Below are positions 23,101 through 33,633 of a DNA stretch of 64,000 bases, piece by piece. Position 1 is the stretch's first letter. Every line of letters begins with the position of its first letter. The notes beneath the pieces were generated by a model, which had not been told where the DNA came from, did not search any database, and worked only from the letters and a program-made list of their open reading frames with translations. The position numbers were made by a program, and so were the translations under genes. The DNA is taken from NCBI RefSeq assembly GCF_900324485.2, contig NC_046646.1, forward strand, positions 12,091,156 through 12,155,155. Reading direction: 5' to 3'. The DNA comes from Mastacembelus armatus. Taxonomy: Eukaryota; Chordata; Actinopteri; Synbranchiformes; Mastacembelidae.

Positions 23101-26100
23101 TAAATCTATTAGCGTAGATGATGATGTCACTGCACTAAGAGATTTGCCTGGGTGGTCATCACACCTTTGCTCACCAGTAGTTGCAACTCCTTAACACACA
23201 AGACATTATTACATGTGTGGCATGTGTTATTAGTACAGAAAGCCCCCATCACAAATATTCATTTGCGTGTTAAACATTTTATAGCATTTGCAGCACTTAA
23301 ATGTTTGCTCTTAAAGATGCACTAATTACTGCAGAGTGGTTTTCTGCTGTGTGTTTGTTTCACTAACCAGATAATATACTGATGCCAGCAGAGAGGAGTT
23401 CCAGGATCACCTCCTGTAGTTCTGGTTCATCTGGCAGCTTTGCTTCCAGTGGGCGTCTCGTGCTGTCCCACAGTGCTTCTAAGATGCCAAAGAACTGCGC
23501 TGCGCTGCTATCAAACAAGTCCATTAGCATGCGCTCTGTTGTAGTATGAGGCCATGGCACCTACAGTACATACATACAATTTTTGGTAAAACAACAAGAG
23601 TAATATTAATCCATAACTTAGTTGGTCACCCAAAGCAAACAAACTGAGCCTAAGTCCATTCAAATAATACTGTACTGTAAAGTAATTCTTAAAATGATGT
23701 ATTTGAAGTCAAAGCAATTGTTTGTTTAACAAGTTACAAAGTTTGAAGAAGAGCATGTGTTGAGTACTGCACTGACTATGCCCTCTAAACTAACAACACA
23801 CAGTCACAGTTTGACATTCAATAGTGAAGATGATGATGTAGCATTAAAGGGATTTTATTACATTAGACATGTCTTTAAGGGCGCTTTTGGTTTTGACTCT
23901 CAGCGTGGGTTTGTTTCTCCTTCTGCCCTCAAAAACAGCCCGCTTGAACATCATGGCACCCAGCTGAAAAAATCAGATGAAAAATCAGGGATCAAAATCA
24001 GCCCTAATTTGATACATTAAAGATATCACCACTGAAAAGGCAAAACAGAAAAGTATATCTTCAGAAGTCAACAATCTGAATGTGACTGTGATGACTGTGT
24101 CAGCTCAACTTCAAATTATGCTTTAACTAAGTTGACATGAAGATTGGTACAGTTTAATACTTGCAAATGCCATACAGCATACTGCTTATATATTTTTTAA
24201 GGGTTTTCTCTGTCCAGATATGAATAATGTCTTCTATAACAGTTACAGTATTAAGAGTGTATTAGATTAGAGAAGTTGCCTGCCTTGATGAAGGCTTCTT
24301 TGTAAGCTCTCTGAGTCCTTCTAGTGGCAGGAACGTTACTCTGCTGTTCCCACTTCTCTAGCTCACTTATTTTTTCATGGGCTCTCCTGGCAAAATCCTG
24401 AAAACATTTGGACACACAAAGATGACTCCATAAATAAAGAACAGGATTCTCTTATTTAATTTTTGATAAATTCAGTTTTGTGTGTATTTTCTGATATGTG
24501 AATAAAATATCATAAAAGATCTGTATAAAATAGTCCTAGTGAATGGCCCAATGATTATGTGTTTGTAGGTGTCTGGCAGTAGATGGTGTGTTTTTCACCT
24601 CTGCCTGCACTGCAGCTTGGTTGTCATAATAACAGTTGCAGACAGCACAGTAGAGTGTGACAATCCATGGCAGATATTTAGCAGTCATCAGAGGGATCGA
24701 CAACTCTAAACTGATGCTTGCCCATAAAAGGTACTCCAATGCCTTAATAAAATCATAAACAGTAGTAGAAAGTGACACAGATTATCATGACTTTTCAAAA
24801 TTTTGAGTTTTTCAGGCACAATTACCAGAAACCACATTAACCAGTCTGAAAAAATTTTTACCAATATTGTACCAAATTATCGAGGCCTTATTATCAAACA
24901 CCATGTCAGATTCACATATCATTTCTCCCCCTCCTCCTCCTTACATTTTAAGTGTGTCTGACATGGCAAATACTTTGAAAATACACTTTAGAAAATAAAT
25001 AGTCTGTAACAACTGCTACAAAAAATGCAGTAGTACAAACTCTATCTATCCTCTATTTTCCAGTACCTGTGCACTACAGTTCATTGTCATCAGGTAACGA
25101 CAGATGGTGTACATGTGTAACGAACCTGGAAAAGATGAGGAAGATAATATAGAGAAAACAAATCATTTGTAATACATAAATTATACACATTTGTGCATGA
25201 TTTCATTTAACAGTGGAGAAAAATTACAATATTTTTGTGGGAACTGTAGGATATCATGGGAGGTTAAACTACTGAAATCCCATCAGCTTTTGGACAAATA
25301 TTTCAATTCCTGTCTTGTCCTGCCACATTCATTAACAACTCCAGTTGTTCCATAAATTTTCTCTTAGACAGAAAGAAAATACTGGACAAAATTATACATT
25401 GTACAAATATACCATTATATATTTGCCAACAGAGGTGCTCGTGTTGCTGAAAAGCCTGCATCATGATCCTGATGAAGTTCAGCACACGCAGCAGTTTATG
25501 CAGGCCCTTCTGGCTGAGGATGCTGTGCCTTTTCTCCTGCTCAAATATACACAGTACACAGCCCTGCATTGCACGAACCTACAGACACACACATACATAC
25601 ATACAAGACAAATACAGTAGATAGATCACAGATCAGGTACAAACATCTAAAAAAATAAATAATCTTTGGCCAAGACAAAACCTTTTCATATTAGAAAATA
25701 AAACAGCATGCATTTCACTTTAGTCATACTGTAAAAACATACAACAAACAGACACACTTTATACTAGCTCAGATCGTACAGTCTACCTTCATGGCAAAGA
25801 TATCACGGTCCATATCAAAACCTTCAGGGAAGAAGCAGACCATAAAGTGGTCTACATCTGTGATGTCGGTTATTTTCACTGAGCTGAACTGCTGCAGGTG
25901 GAGACTGTAGCCATGCCAAAGAGCCAGCTGGTACAACTACAGACACAGAGGACAGGTAAGAAAGACTTAATGACAGCTTTGCAAATGTGTTGTTCCCACA
26001 GCCCCTTGGCCAATTGCTGTGGTAGATTTAGCAGGTTTAAAACATCTAAATTCACTAACGTTCCTTTCCCCAGCCTGAATATGTTGACTGGTAATGTTAT

Positions 26101-27329
26101 GAAGCCTGGACTAGTGTTTGATGAAATGCAGCTGAATAAGAAATCAACTGTAGGTGTGAAAAGAGGAAAGCGCTTGGCTACTATTAATTACCTTCATCCC
26201 AAAGAGAAAATCTGCAATCTGCAATATGTGCTCCTGGTACAGTTTCGAAGGCAGTCGGTGTTTGTACTTTATCCATGTCTCCACCAAGATTTTAATCCTT
26301 AAAATTCAATATTAAATTAAAAACAGGTTTATGTTAAAATTGACAAATATCTGCTGGCTGTTCATCTATAGCTATAAATATCAGACAGCAATCATAATAA
26401 TAATAATAAAAATAAACATAATTTTGAAATTCTGTGATGGACTGGTGACCTGTCCAGGGTGTACCCCTGCCTTTCACCCGAGAGAGAGCTGGGATAGGCT
26501 CCTGCAGATCCCCGTGACCCTGGCTTTCAGGAAAAAGCGGGTATAGAAGATGGATGGATGGATAATTTTGATATTCATGCACATTTGGCCAAACCTGGGT
26601 ACCGTTCAGATTTATAATCACAACTTAAACTCCTGGCTCACTCATTGCGATGACACACACATAACATCAGTGTGTTTACAAGCTCTCCTTTTCAACACAA
26701 ACCTTGTGGTGTATGCAAACATTTTAATTTGCAAGTAGCTAAACCAAAGGTGTCAAATAAATGTAACGATAGTGATGTGAAGATAGTGTCGGATAAGTAT
26801 AAAGTGGTATTAAAAGAAAATACTGAACTTAACTGAAGTAAATAACAAACAACTCTAAGTTGGTACCTAACGCTACAGTGATCAGGTAAATAGTAACTAA
26901 CGTTAACTGAGTAACAACCAACTGCTGTGATGAAATGACAAGGCTCAATTGACGATGTGTGGGGTCCAGGATTGTCACAATCTAAGTAGCAATGTATTGT
27001 ATTAGAAATAAGGGCCCACGGAAATATTATTTCCTAGTGGCTCATAACTTACTGCAGGTGTTACCTGTAGCTAACTGTTATAACCTGCGTTAAGCTAGCT
27101 AAAGCACGTTAGCTAGATATAACTTTAATTAACTAGCTAGCGTTAACTTTACTTAACCTACCTGTATTTTAATATCTTACCCTTTAGCATAAGAGTCGTT
27201 ATTGTTTTGCCTGGTCGAAGAAAAAACGCGTTTCATCAGTGTCATAAACGAGTTAATGTCTCGTTCAAAAGCTGAAATAACTGGGTTTCTTCGGTCAAGT
27301 TTCCCATAATATGAAGCCGGTAAGTCCAT
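8108..27329 (-). CDS. cfap54: cfap54, cilia- and flagella-associated protein 54 (3' end missing)
   Basis: Very large split gene; I could trace about 54 exon blocks with AG/GT borders. CFAP54 is a scaffold of the C1 central-apparatus projection in motile cilia and sperm tails. The start codon at 27329-27327 begins MDLPASYYGK, then NPVISAFERDINSF. Diagnostic blocks: VCIFEQEKR-like and LLRVLNFIRIMMQAFQQHEH (25440-25570), ALEYLLWASISLE (24600-24745), ERMLMDLFDSSAAQFFGILE (23380-23560), TNxxDGK-type acidic and helical blocks down to 8.1 kb. A fibronectin-III-like strand pattern (VLRVEGLVPNQKYVFAVAAY) lies at 19190-19378, followed upstream by a PPPPP stretch (19740-19760). The leftmost exon (8108-8262) ends MLQ with a donor GTACAG, so more exons should follow, but only the tRNA array lies beyond. 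Length and domain order fit the ~3000-residue family. I did not check every exon for frame. Confidence 0.92.
26428..26561 (+). mobile_element. LINE/SINE 3' fragment in cfap54 intron 1
   Basis: Common fish repeat module (GGTGACCTGTCCAGGGTGTA, later GCTGGGATAGGCTCC) ending in a (GGAT)n tail. It is flanked by 10-bp direct repeats ATAATTTTGA at 26418-26427 and 26562-26571, read as the target-site duplication. Only the 3' end is present. A related copy is at 59290-59440. Confidence 0.7.
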
Positions 27330-27447
27330 GTTTGCGGCTAGAAAGGTTAAATTTAACCAGCTAACATATTTATTAACCAGTTAACCTAGCTAGCTAACTA
27401 ACCCACGGCCAACAGCAAAGTGCTCAAAGCGACTAGGGCAAGGCATA

Positions 27448-27461
27448 TCACCATGGTAACC
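27448..27461 (+). promoter_or_regulatory. Probable RFX X-box of cfap54
   Basis: ATCACC-AT-GGTAAC compared with the X-box consensus GTNRCC(N0-3)RGYAAC: one mismatch, with a perfect GGTAAC half-site. It lies about 120 bp upstream of the cfap54 start codon, the usual range for RFX-driven ciliary genes. Sequence match only. Confidence 0.55.
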
Positions 27462-28568
27462 AAAGACACAGGAAGAAATGTCTCTTGTTTTGTACGTAGA
27501 CTGTAATTTATGTAGCTAGGTATATCTTTATGTGATTTAAATACACATACAGGTGCCAGTAAAATGGTATTTAAATTTACCGTAGTTTAAAATGATAATC
27601 GGAGACTTTACTAAATAACACTCAACAGAAAGGAACTGTCCTATCAGTGAGCACATTTTAGCCAGCGCCAACAGAAACACCAGGTTACACAAAATTACCA
27701 ACATGTAATGCTTATACAAATATAAAAAGCAGTTATTTAGAGCACTAATACATAAAGTCTGTACTGCACCTGCCATTAATAGTGACCACTAACTGCAAGG
27801 TTTTACTCTCAGGATCATGGACAGATTATGTCCCTGATCTGGGCCCATATGCACAGATATGTAAAAGGCTCCCTCCTATGAGAAAGACATCCATACTAAA
27901 AACACACATATTTGTTTGACTTTATAGTCATTTTGCATGTCTTTATTGTTTTCTGTCTCTTTCTCAAATATGTTGCAGGCAAGCTCCATCTTTGCCTGTC
28001 AAATCCAGCTCCTTAATCTAATATCTTCTCTACATTTACAATTATGCAGCACACAGTTTGTTGATAATAAAAACTCTAATTTCCACTGGTTGGCTCTCAT
28101 GCTCAGCACTGATATATGTAAAGACAAACATTAACCCACACTAATCCTGGCACAACTGTTCGCAGTTGGAAAGGAGTTCATGTTTTTCATCTGAGGTCAT
28201 ACCAAAATGATACACGTCACCTAATGCTGTCCCATACAAACTCATCAATTCCCATTCAACAAGACTTCCACTCTGCTCACAAACCTAAAGCTTCTGGCAG
28301 TCAAAGCACAGCAGGCTAATGCTCTGGCAGCTATGCCTCTAACACACACATACAAAATCACACACATGCACACTAGATGGGGGCATATCCTGGGGAATGA
28401 GTATGGAGGCATCAGCAGTACTCCCAGCCAGCATCACCTCATGACCGGAGAAGGGAGAGACAGAGACACAGGGTTATAAAGAAACAGGGAGAGAGAGAGA
28501 GACAACTAGTCATAGTCAGACAGATGAAACAATGAGGGCAATGGAGGGATAAACAGTTGACATCATTG

Positions 28569-28576
28569 TTCCAGAA
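28569..28576 (+). promoter_or_regulatory. Heat-shock-element-like dyad upstream of cryab
   Basis: TTCCAGAA, that is TTC-nn-GAA, about 115 bp upstream of the TATA box. A third unit (ATC after two bases) is imperfect. Small heat-shock genes often carry such sites; two units alone are weak evidence. Confidence 0.35.
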
Positions 28577-28690
28577 AGATCAGCCTTTTGGCAGAGGCAC
28601 TGTGCTAGTGTGCATAGGAGGTTTTGGAGGGGAGGGGTATGCAGAGGAGGTGAACATTGACAGGGCTCAGATGGATTGGGAGGGAAAGTC

Positions 28691-28698
28691 CTATAAAT
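28691..28698 (+). promoter_or_regulatory. cryab TATA box
   Basis: CTATAAAT about 95 bp upstream of the cryab start codon, compatible with a short 5' UTR. Vertebrate CRYAB promoters have a TATA box. Confidence 0.6.
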
Positions 28699-28789
28699 GT
28701 GGTGCAAGAGAGCGCATCAACACCCATCTCAAAGCAAGACTTAACTTCTCTCATACCCATTGTTTCTTCATCTCTCCTGGAATCTCATC

Positions 28790-29724
28790 ATGGATATCCC
28801 CATCCAGTTTCCCTGGTACCGTCGGATCTTCCCACATCGACCCTCTGACCTCTCCTTGGCAGAACCTCTCACCGACTGGCCCCTGATGTGGCCTTTGTCC
28901 TGGTCTTTACCCTGGATACGCCCTTCCTTCACACGCTGGTTCAACTGGCATGACAACGGACACAGTGAGGTAACATAAAATTAACCTGTGCTCTTAAAAT
29001 GGTCAGATTGTTGTCTGTCAAATGTCGAACTGCTATCTGTAAACCAACATAATATTTATTGCTACTAATTACAAAATCAATGATAACAAGCAATAGCCTA
29101 TGTGAAAGTGTGTGCAGAATAAATAGAATTTTTTTTTTTGGGAGATTTGTCGATGAATTTACAATAATCAAACTAAATAATGCCACTGTTTTTCCATGGT
29201 TGCCAGTCTCTATATAATTTAGAAGTGTAAGTCTTGCATTGAGATGATGATAACAAGCTTGTGTGTTTTCATGCCCAGCTCACTCATTTCTCAGTGCTGC
29301 TCCTAACTGCTGTACTGTCTGTATAGATGCGCATGGAAAAGGATCGCTTTGTCATTTATCTGGATGTGAAGCATTTCTCCCCTGAAGAACTGTCTGTCAA
29401 TATCAGTGATGATTTCATCACAATACACGCCAAACATGAAGACAGACAGGTTAGAGAGATTACAGAAAGCTGCAAAAATAGTCAAACAAAACTGATTTGG
29501 TGACACTCTACTGATACTGATTCTGTTTCCAGGATGACCATGGCTTTGTGTCAAGAGAGTTTCTGCGGAAGTACAGGCTTCCTGCCGGAGTGTCAGGTGC
29601 TGATGTCACTTCCAGTCTTTCACATGATGGTGTGCTGACAATCACTGCACCTCGGACATCTCCCGGCCCAGAGCGCAATATTCCTATTTCTTGTGAAGAT
29701 GGAAAAAAGACACAGAAAATATAA
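28790..29724 (+). CDS. cryab: cryab, alphaB-crystallin (small heat-shock protein)
   Basis: ATP-independent chaperone of lens and muscle. Three exons, 28790-28969, 29327-29449 and 29533-29724, giving 164 residues; the 60/41/63-residue split matches the vertebrate three-exon gene. Starts [12 protein letters not shown] as in other alphaB chains. The alpha-crystallin domain runs from [20 protein letters not shown] (residue 61) through [20 protein letters not shown], the conserved beta-strand core, to [11 protein letters not shown]. The C-terminal IPI motif (ERNIPIS) that fills neighbouring subunits' grooves is present. The tail is short (GKKTQKI). The N-terminal region is odd: seven tryptophans at residues 9, 30, 34, 38, 42, 50 and 53. 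A polyA signal AATAAA lies at 29845. Whether it is teleost cryaba or cryabb I cannot decide. Confidence 0.95.
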
Positions 29725-31518
29725 AGCAGAGTTGATGCTCCCAACAGAGTTTCATTTCTAACCCCAAGTGCCTGTTTTTATATTTAACCAGTTACAGTTT
29801 CTTGGTGGAGCTTACATGTCGAATTGTCAAAAAGCGCAAGTTCTAATAAACCAGTATCTAACTTCTAACTCACTATTATTCTAACCAAAGTTTGTGTAAC
29901 AGAGTCTATTTTACAGTGAATTTAAGTTTTGAGTAGACACACTGTAGTGATTTGCAGGGTAAGGAACTCCTGAGATTAGGTTTTTCTATAACAAGCCTAC
30001 AGACTCACTCTTTGAAAGAACTATTCATGCCAGTGTATATATAAACTGCACATTAAGGGCATGTAATCATCATCCAACCATTTGAATATGTTACAAGGTC
30101 TGTACAGGCCCTGCACTTTAGAGACAAGCCTTTATAAAAGCTGCTTTGTAAGCCTTTGTTAATGGAATTGCATGCTTGCAACACCTATTAGTTTTGCTGA
30201 GAGGTAAATTTAAGAGAGAAGAAATATAAAGACTTTTTCTCAAAATTGTCCACAGAATATGATAACAGACTAAAATTGTTAAACGCTGTTGTACCTACAG
30301 TACTGTCTGGGTAAGATGCAGCTGTACTTTCTTTGTTTCATGAATGAATAGTGATGGTTTCTGTATGTGTGACAAGGACAGGAGGAGTTCTCTGGAGGCA
30401 TATGTAGTCATTTTTAGTTTGTTATCTAAAATCAGCTGCCAATGTACCTGGGACCAGGTGTGTAGTCTGTTGAGAGGAAGAAAGAGGGTGAATGAGCAGG
30501 AAGGAAAGTAGATAGACAAGGGAGGAACTGATGTTTGGAGACTGACAGCTTTTATCACTGGGCTCCTTTTCCACTGGGGAGCATGGCACCTGAGCTGCTA
30601 AGGATAGTATGTGTCTGTATGTAAGAGTGAGTGCATATATGCTTGTAGGTGCCAGAATTATGCCCTGGCATATTAACACAGAAAACATCAAATAGAATAA
30701 ATTGTGAAAGTCAAATATATAGACCTGATGTGCTTTGTTTTTATGTCTGTAGTGTTTCTGTTTCATATCTGGGGAAAAGTTAGTGAGTCAAGCTGCTGGG
30801 TTAAGCTAAAATCATAATCATATGGTCAAAAGTAGGTCTCAGTGACGTATTTCAGTGAAAAAGTAACATAAAAGCAGGTTTTGTGAGCATGTCTACTTTT
30901 TGAAATTTATTCAGATAGAAAATATGTTATTTTCAGCATTTCCCATTTACAAACATGAAACATTGCTATTTCCTGGCTTTACAGAGGAAGCATTCAGAAA
31001 TATTTTCTGGGAAAAAGAATTTAAAATGAGTTTTTTATTTCCTGAGTGTTTCATAGGCCCTACTGTCAAAACTCACCCATGTTATAATTTAATCTTCATA
31101 ATCAAGTAAAAGCAGTTATAGTACAAAAAGCACAAGAAATGTCATATCTTTCTTGAAACAGTTTTAATACCTTATAATAGCTGCAAAACAGAAATAAGCA
31201 AAATTATGAAGTATCACAGAGAATATAGGTTGGAACACATTTCTGTCAATTAATAAAACCTGACAGGAGTCCAGTGCAAAACATTAAACAGCAATGGTTT
31301 TTGGTTCAACACTTTCTGCACATGAAATCTGATTACATTCTGATTACATTCTACAAGCATTTGTTGCTGTGTCGAGCTGTTGCCCCTATCTCCCTAAAGT
31401 GCAAATTATTAACTGTGTGGGCTGTCAGCAATATGTGTAAGATCATAATACCAAACGGGGTTGTAATTCTGTAATGCAGTTGACAAGAAAATTGTCTTTT
31501 CTCTTGATGAAGGCAACT
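29725..31518. other. Intergenic, cryab to mia (convergent 3' sides)
   Basis: Holds the cryab 3' UTR (AATAAA at 29845) and presumably the mia 3' UTR at its right end. No further gene or clear repeat seen. Confidence 0.6.
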
Positions 31519-32333
31519 TCAGTAACAGTAAAAATCCCATTTCTGCAAATAAGAAGAGAGGTATAAGTATGAGAAAGCATCATATCATTCATATATGTGT
31601 GTAGAGCCGTGTGTGCATTCACCTACAGTAGTTACTACTTCAGTATTGGCTGGCATGAGAGGATGAGCCTCAACCACTACACTGCTGGGGAAGTGTCCAA
31701 TTCGTGCCTCCTGTTGTCCATAATAAGAGTCTTGCACCTGCAAACAGATGATACAGACAAACATCTGACAACATACCTTTCAAGAGGTGCCACATGTATG
31801 TTACTTCTTCATAACCTTCATAGTCTTTTGGATGAGAGCCATGTCAAGGAATATGTTGTTGTACTCACACTGCCAGCCCAGAAGAGATTCCCTCTGTCTT
31901 TTAACATTGCATAAACATAGACAAGCTGCCCCTGTCTGATGGGAATGAACCTGCAGTCTCCAGGGTAGTAGTCCTGCAGAGCCCACGCGATCATGATAGG
32001 ATCTGTGTGGTGATATAAAAGTAAAGTCAAGTGAGTTGGTGAAGGAAGGGAGGCATCATATGGAGGACTTATAATATTAATTTAATTTAAATACAAATTA
32101 AAACAATAATCACATGTATTATCATTTCCATTCTACCTACGTTTGTAACATGATTACAACACAGTTAGCACAGCAGTCACTAGGAGTTAAAAAAAAGTTT
32201 GAGTGTGCTACTTACGGCTGCATTCAGAGTCAGCGCAGAGTTTCTTGTCAGCAAGTTTTGGCATCTGCCTTCCAGCTTCAGAGGCTGGCAGCAAAAGCAA
32301 CACAGAAAGAGCAAGCCAGAGTTTGCAAGGCAT
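31519..32333 (-). CDS. mia: mia, melanoma inhibitory activity / CD-RAP secreted SH3 protein
   Basis: Small secreted protein of cartilage that binds extracellular matrix through an SH3-like fold. Four exons: 32216-32333, 31869-32002, 31627-31737, 31519-31542, total 128 residues (human about 131). Residues 1-21 are a signal peptide (MPCKLWLALSVLLLLPASEA). The mature part opens MPKLADKKLCADSECSHPI as in MIA, then the SH3-like core ALQDYYPGDCRFIPIRQGQ, LVYVYAMLKDRGNLFWAGSV, RIGHFPSSVVVEAH, ending KWDFYCY. Cysteines matching the two MIA disulfides are visible. The exon 3 donor must be ACT|GTAGGT; the nearby stronger-looking GTGAAT donor would lose the KWDFYC ending. It is more like MIA than otoraplin or the MIA2/3 SH3 domain. 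Confidence 0.93.
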
Positions 32334-33633
32334 GTCTCTGTGTGAGTGCACCTATGATCTAATGGCCTTATTTTCTGCTTTGTCTGTTTTGTGCTCTCTG
32401 GGTAGGAGGTATGGTGATCTCAGCCCCCTTTTCGACTCTCCCTACCCCCTATACATGAACCCACACAGAGCTCCTTTCAAACCCTTCAAGCAGGTAAACA
32501 GGATGGAGGAGGAGCAAGCAGGACAAACCCCTGTTTGTGTCCTGACCTTCCCCTCTCTCCAGGTCTCACATCGTGTCACCCCCACTTACACAGCAGTGTT
32601 AGATTTGGTAACAATGTAATCCTCAGTTAATGCTTTCTCTACTCTATTCAGGCACTAGATGTCAGAGCAGTGATTATCTTACCTGCTGTTTGTGTAATCC
32701 TCCCACTGTTTGTGCACTTTACCTTATTAACTGAGTTGCACATTGCAACTTAAGAGGCGGAGCCACCAGCTGAATTTACATACTGTATGTTTCCACTGTC
32801 AAGGAAACCAGCTGAGCCTCTCTTGTGCAAACACTCCCAAACATACACACACACACACACACACACACGCTCACTAAACAGGAAGACTATACCTGTTTGG
32901 TGTGAGTCGGCTTGGAACTGTCAGGTAAGACAAGGTTCATTTTTGTTTCTTCTGTAAAACGTACTCTTGCCAGGTTTCATTCCGAAAACAAACAACGTTA
33001 AGGTAGGAATGAGTTCATTATTCTGCTTTGATTTTAAATGGGATGACAGTATGGTTTCATGGTAGTGAGCGCTACTAACAGGTGAGAAGGCACAGGGTGA
33101 GGTCAGGCTTAAAGACAGAAATGACAGGAGAGACTCATATGGAAAAATAGGCTACATTGTGAATGAAATTTAGTTTGCTGTAATTATATGTAATAGTGCA
33201 CTACAATTCCTTTGGAATTTAGGGAGGGGAGCAGAAGAAAGCTAAAAGTGGAGCTGTATTTACGTCACACTAACAAAAGCACCTGTCAGACAAAAGACCT
33301 CCATGTGAGATTATATTACTGGAAAACAGCTCGTCTCAAACTCACACAAATAATCATACATCTCTTAATAAATCTGTCTGTAGTGGTTTACCGTATCACT
33401 GAAACATGTGTATTGCCCACAGGGATATCTACAAAGAAGAGAAGATTTGAATCATACCAAATCAGTGGCACCACAAAGAAGAACGAGTTTGGCAGACATA
33501 GTGGATTACAAAATTGACTCATCAAACCACTCGTGATTCCAAGATTATACAAAAAAAAGCCTGTATGGATGTGGATTGCAAGACCAGGGATGATGATTTC
33601 TAACACAGTCTGACAAATCTGTGACCATAAACA
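32334..33633. other. Intergenic, mia to BICDL (divergent)
   Basis: Upstream regions of two divergent genes. A (CA)n microsatellite is at 32843-32869. No other gene recognised; 5' UTR exons of the adapter gene may lie here. Confidence 0.5.
32843..32869. repeat. (CA)n microsatellite
   Basis: About 12 CA units with one terminal interruption. Confidence 0.9.

Larger units (their letters stand above)
27330..28789. other. Intergenic, divergent cfap54 / cryab promoters
   Basis: Contains the cfap54 X-box (27448) and, on the cryab side, a heat-shock-like dyad (28569) and TATA box (28691). No other gene found. hspb2, the head-to-head partner of CRYAB in mammals, is not here. Confidence 0.6.
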
